Shown piece after piece: positions 60,501 through 64,000 of a stretch of DNA of 64,000 nucleotides (position 1 is the stretch's first letter; the number at the start of each line of letters is the position of its first letter). Position numbers and translations under genes: made by a program. The stretch is from Daucus carota subsp. sativus (lineage: Eukaryota > Streptophyta > Magnoliopsida > Apiales > Apiaceae). The stretch lies in NCBI RefSeq assembly GCF_001625215.2, contig NC_030384.2, positions 46,162,390 through 46,226,389 on the forward strand. Direction: 5' to 3'. Below the pieces are notes generated by a model. The model did not search any database, was not told where the DNA came from, and saw nothing but the letters and a program-made list of their open reading frames with translations.

Positions 60501-63223
60501 ATAGATTATTAATATATGCTGTATGTTTTTCCCTCAAGACTTAATTGTAGAATAAATACTACAATAGCTGAATTAACATAGAAAATCTTGAAAATCATAA
60601 TTCCCCATGTCTCCCTCTCTATACACACACATGCGCGAACGGCTCACGCGCGCGCGCGCGCGCGCGCACACACACACATCCAGTTATAACTAATGGCATA
60701 CTTTCAGGCGGTGTATGGGACACTTTTTGAAGCTGAGCATCGTTCTACTTTCTATATTCCTTACTGGAAAGTTCCTCTAGCACAATGGGTGGTTCCCAGA
60801 CAAAGGAAGTTCCAAAAAGATCTGAAGGTGATCAATGACTGTCTTGATGGTCTCATCAAAAATGCAAAAGAGACGAGGGAGGTAAGCTATTACATTGGTA
60901 AATAGGACTTAAAAAATAAAAGAGGAGGATAAGCTAAAGTAGTCATGCCTCACTGACAGCTCCCTAATACTTGTTTCTTATAACAGCAAGACCGAAAAGT
61001 AATACAGTTTCACATAAAATCTCATCGGATTTCTGATTTTTAACAATATTATAGTCATTCTTTATTATTCATGTAATTACTACATCAACACTCATGAAAT
61101 TCATTGGTCACAGATTGAATTTTTTAATATATATCATAAAGTTAAAACAATAATTGCCTGCAAAAAAAAAAAAGTTAATCTACGGAAGCTTAAAAACAAA
61201 GAGCCAAGTATCTTAGGCTTTTTAAGTGCGATTAGACTAGAATAACTATAGACATTTTTTTTAATTAAAAGCTACTAACAGATTTTGTGCAAATTAATGA
61301 CGGTACTATTTACTGTCAAGTTCTTATCCCATTGTAATTGCTTATAGTTTCCTCACAACATGTTTATGACAGGAAACAGATGTTGAGAAATTGCAGCAAA
61401 GGGATTATGTCAATCTTAAGGTAGGTATCATTTGAAATACTCTGCTAATTCAACAACTTTCTAAGACAGAAAGTAAATTTTAGCATGTCCAATAAGTCTG
61501 CAGGATGCAAGTCTTCTACGTTTCCTAGTTGATATGAGAGGAGCCGATGTTGATGACCGCCAAGTAAGCTTTTGCAGCCTTTCATTAGATCCTACTTCAG
61601 TTAATTGTATTTTGTAGACTGTAGTGGTCCTATCATTTTTGACTGATGATTGCATTGAACAGCTAAGAGATGACTTGATGACAATGCTTATAGCTGGCCA
61701 TGAAACAACAGCTGCTGTCCTTACTTGGGCTGTTTTCCTCCTCGCACAGGTAAAAAATCATTGTTATACATGTGTTATCTCGAATCATGGGAAGTAACTT
61801 ACTTCTATTTATGAAAGATATTAATTGTTAATTGACATAATTAGAAATATGTGATTTTTTTTCTTTTTTGTGTCAACTTGCTGATTTGCAGCATCCTGCC
61901 AAAATGAAGAAAGCTCAGGCAGAGATTGATTCTGTTCTTAGTCAAGAGAAGATAACCTTTGAATCAGTTAAAAAACTAGAGTATGTGACTGATTTGGTAC
62001 CTCATTAAATATTTTTTCTAGTTTCTCACGGTCCTGAATATCTACGCACACTCGTATTAAAATGTAGCCAGTTTCCCTTGATCTTTAAGTTGATTGTAGT
62101 GTAATATGACATTGTGATGTCTTGCATCCTGTGATCTGTTCTCCTATTATTCGTGATCCACCGTTCAGGTACCTGCGTCTTATTGTTGTGGAGGTTCTGC
62201 GCTTATATCCACAGCCTCCATTGCTTATTAGACGTTCCCTCACATCGGATCAGTTACCAGGTAGCCCAGTTCAAATTCTGCAGTCTGCAAATCGAACTCC
62301 AGTGATCTCTTTAAAGTATATTGATACATTAGTATTCTTTTTTAATACTAATACTTCAATCCTTTAGGAGGTTATAATGGAGACAAAAATGGTTACAATC
62401 TTCCAGCTGGAACTGATGTTTTCATTTCTGTGAGTACCTTTTCCCCTTTGATACTCTTCTGAACTTAAAGAGCAAATGAGCTCCACATTGTGTATCGTGT
62501 TTGCACATGATTTATATCATCTGGGCAGGTATATAATCTTCATAGATCTCCATACTTCTGGGACAAGCCCGATGAATTTGAACCTGAGAGGTTTCTAGTT
62601 CAGAAACAAAGTGAAATCGATGGGTGGGCTGGTTTTGATCCATCTAAAAGTCCTGGAGCATTATACCCAAATGAGGTCACTTGCCATTCTATTTCTCCTA
62701 TTGCTGTCTAGTTTTATTGTTTTCCCCATAATTGACTCTCACCTCTATTGATAGTAGTAATACTAGTATGCAGTGACACAATGCTCTTCTATATTGGCAT
62801 TGTAATTTCACTTTCCTGCCATCAGGATTTTACTAAAAACGCTAAAAAGACGAGATATATTGCTACTGCATAGATTTTGATGAACGGGACTTGTTTGTGG
62901 AAAAAAGGGAGTGCTGATTAGATAATGATGTCTGCCTAATGTCGCATATTTCTTTATGACATAACTGTTTGATGGATGCCGGCTATAAATTTATGCAGAT
63001 TATATCCGATTTTGCCTTCTTGCCATTTGGCGGAGGGCCAAGAAAATGCGTGGGAGACCAATTTGCACTCATGGAGTCAACTGTAGCATTGGCAATGCTG
63101 TTACAGAAGTTTGATGTTGAGCTCAGAGGATCTCCAGATTCAGTTGAACTGGTTACAGGGGCAACCATGCACACAAAGGACGGACTATGGTGCAAAGTTA
63201 AGAAGAGATCTAGTGTTCATTGA
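57534..63223 (+). CDS. CYP97A3: CYP97A3/LUT5, carotenoid beta-ring hydroxylase P450
   Basis: A plastid P450 hydroxylating the beta ring of alpha-carotene on the way to lutein, together with CYP97C1. Fourteen exons (57534-57700, 58026-58203, 58803-58910, 59667-59751, 60133-60371, 60708-60881, 61373-61420, 61504-61563, 61663-61749, 61892-61980, 62169-62260, 62368-62429, 62529-62675, 62999-63223) give 586 aa; Arabidopsis LUT5 is 595. The N terminus is a Ser/His-rich transit peptide with a His run (residues 15-19). P450 landmarks: I-helix AGHETT (364-369), EVLR as ExxR (420-423), PERF (482-485), heme loop [10 protein letters not shown] with Cys529. CYP97A blocks include [27 protein letters not shown] and the [13 protein letters not shown] loop. 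There is no frameshift in any exon, so the enzyme should be functional. All introns are GT-AG. Confidence 0.96.
60646..60678 (+). repeat. Alternating CG/CA tract in LUT5 intron 5
   Basis: An (AC)(GC)n(AC)n purine-pyrimidine alternation, preceded by ATGCGCG. It ends 29 bases before the exon 6 acceptor at 60706-60707, just upstream of a good branch-point match (ATAACTAAT, 60685-60693). It has Z-DNA-forming character. Length polymorphism here would sit next to splicing signals. Confidence 0.85.
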
Positions 63224-63694
63224 ATGAGGCTTTGTAGGCAGAAATAGCGAGCTCTGGAGAATGGTGGTGTTTGGCAAATAAGCCATAACCAAAATAAGCC
63301 CTTATTTTATCTTAAAAAATGAATTTTGTTATAATTTTTTTGGATATAAATGTTAAAAAGGTGTTTTATATTCATTATTTGATAAAAGTAATAAAGATTT
63401 ATTTCAGAAAAAAATGAAGGTTTATGTATTTTTATTCAGAAATAAGTCCTCATTTCTGAAAAATAAGTTTACCCAAACGTATATATGTTTGTTTAACGCT
63501 TAACATAAAAATGTAAGAATTCAAAAGAGATCTCATTTTTAGCCAAAATATCTCACTGCGCTTCTTTCTCAACATCTTGGCCAGTGTTTTGGGTGACCCC
63601 ATTTTTTGCCCATCTTTTCTTCCAGTAGCTTCTTGAATTGTGGTTATACTTTAAACCAACTTAAGCCCTCTATTTATAGGCTTAATGATCTTTA
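63224..63694. other. LUT5 3' UTR and downstream DNA
   Basis: The 3' UTR begins after the TGA. From about 63262 to 63483 there is a possible short hAT-like MITE: GTGTTTGGCAAATAAG at the left and, reversed, GTTTGGGTAAACTTATTTTT at the right, with AAATAAG motifs repeated inside. Its ends are imperfect and no target duplication was confirmed. No gene is seen. Confidence 0.4.
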
Positions 63695-64000
63695 GAGCAT
63701 CTCCAAGAGATTCTTCATTTAGGCTCCTAACTTGAGATTTGAGGAGTGAGAACCAAAATGTTGCTCCAAGAGACTCTTAAGTGGCTCTTAAATCTTAAGA
63801 GCCTCTTGTTTCTCTCTCCTCTCTCCTCAAAGTTAAGAGCCACCACATGGCTCCTAACTTATTTTTTCACAATAAAAAAATCCTTCCATCCAATCAACCT
63901 CCATCTTTCCCTCTCTTTTGTTATAGTGGAGCCCAATATATGAATAAAATATGAAATAGAGAAGAGATGTAGAGAGTATTGTTGGAGTTTACACTCTTAA
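63695..64000. mobile_element. PIF/Harbinger-type MITE, cut by window end
   Basis: The left end TTA then GAGCATCTCCAAGAGA matches the termini of the element at 29853. The interior repeats CTCTTAAG/CTCCTAACTT motifs. The right end lies outside the window, so length and target duplication cannot be checked. Confidence 0.55.

Overview
This is a 64-kb piece of a plant nuclear genome. AT-rich intergenic DNA separates genes that carry many short introns. The window holds plant-only families (ABC1K3-type plastoglobule kinase, CYP97A carotenoid hydroxylase, UDP-sugar transporter of the NST-KT/TPT clan), many MITEs, a Ty1/copia element and a fragment of plastid DNA. Protein similarity to remembered Arabidopsis proteins points to a eudicot. 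The family cannot be fixed from sequence alone; an asterid such as an umbellifer is only a guess.

Layout, left to right. (1) 1-9 kb: a tandem pair of HDA19-type class I histone deacetylases. Only the last four coding exons of the first copy are inside the window; the second copy is complete (4999-7719) with a leader intron. (2) 9-12.3 kb: HEI10, the RING/coiled-coil meiotic crossover factor, with a (CT)27 tract just upstream. (3) 13.8-18 kb, minus strand: a plant coiled-coil protein with two UVR-like motifs; a foldback Mutator-type element lies 136 bp upstream of its start codon. (4) 20-22.9 kb, minus: a Golgi UDP-xylose-type transporter. (5) 23.4-28.9 kb, minus: a complete, very young Ty1/copia retrotransposon with an unbroken 1583-codon polyprotein, inserted about 520 bp upstream of the transporter start codon. 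(6) 28.9-34 kb: gene-poor, MITE-rich DNA. (7) 34-41 kb, minus: a DnaJ-X-domain J-protein (dnaJ 10 type) with one GC-AG intron and a nuclear insertion of plastid ycf2 inside another intron. (8) 42.5-47 kb, plus: the peroxisomal NAD carrier PXN, divergent from the J-protein. (9) 47.5-51.9 kb, minus: ABC1K3, convergent with PXN. (10) 51.9-57.5 kb: a 5.6-kb repeat-rich promoter interval with a Helitron 3' end, a Stowaway MITE and a tRNA-derived SINE-like element. (11) 57.5-63.2 kb, plus: CYP97A3/LUT5, complete and in frame.

The exon structures were assembled by hand from splice signals and protein similarity. Every model closes in frame: HDA19 498 aa, HEI10 310, UVR protein 773, transporter 343, J-protein 382, PXN 361, ABC1K3 699, LUT5 586. 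The genes are not an operon and share no single pathway. The exception worth noting is ABC1K3 and LUT5, two plastid isoprenoid/carotenoid-related genes that are divergent neighbours.

I did not find a convincing wholly new biological system. The most notable structures are the ycf2 insertion placed cleanly within one copy of a tandem intronic duplication, the young intact copia element in a promoter, the long-hairpin MULE-type element, and the tandem HDA19 duplication.
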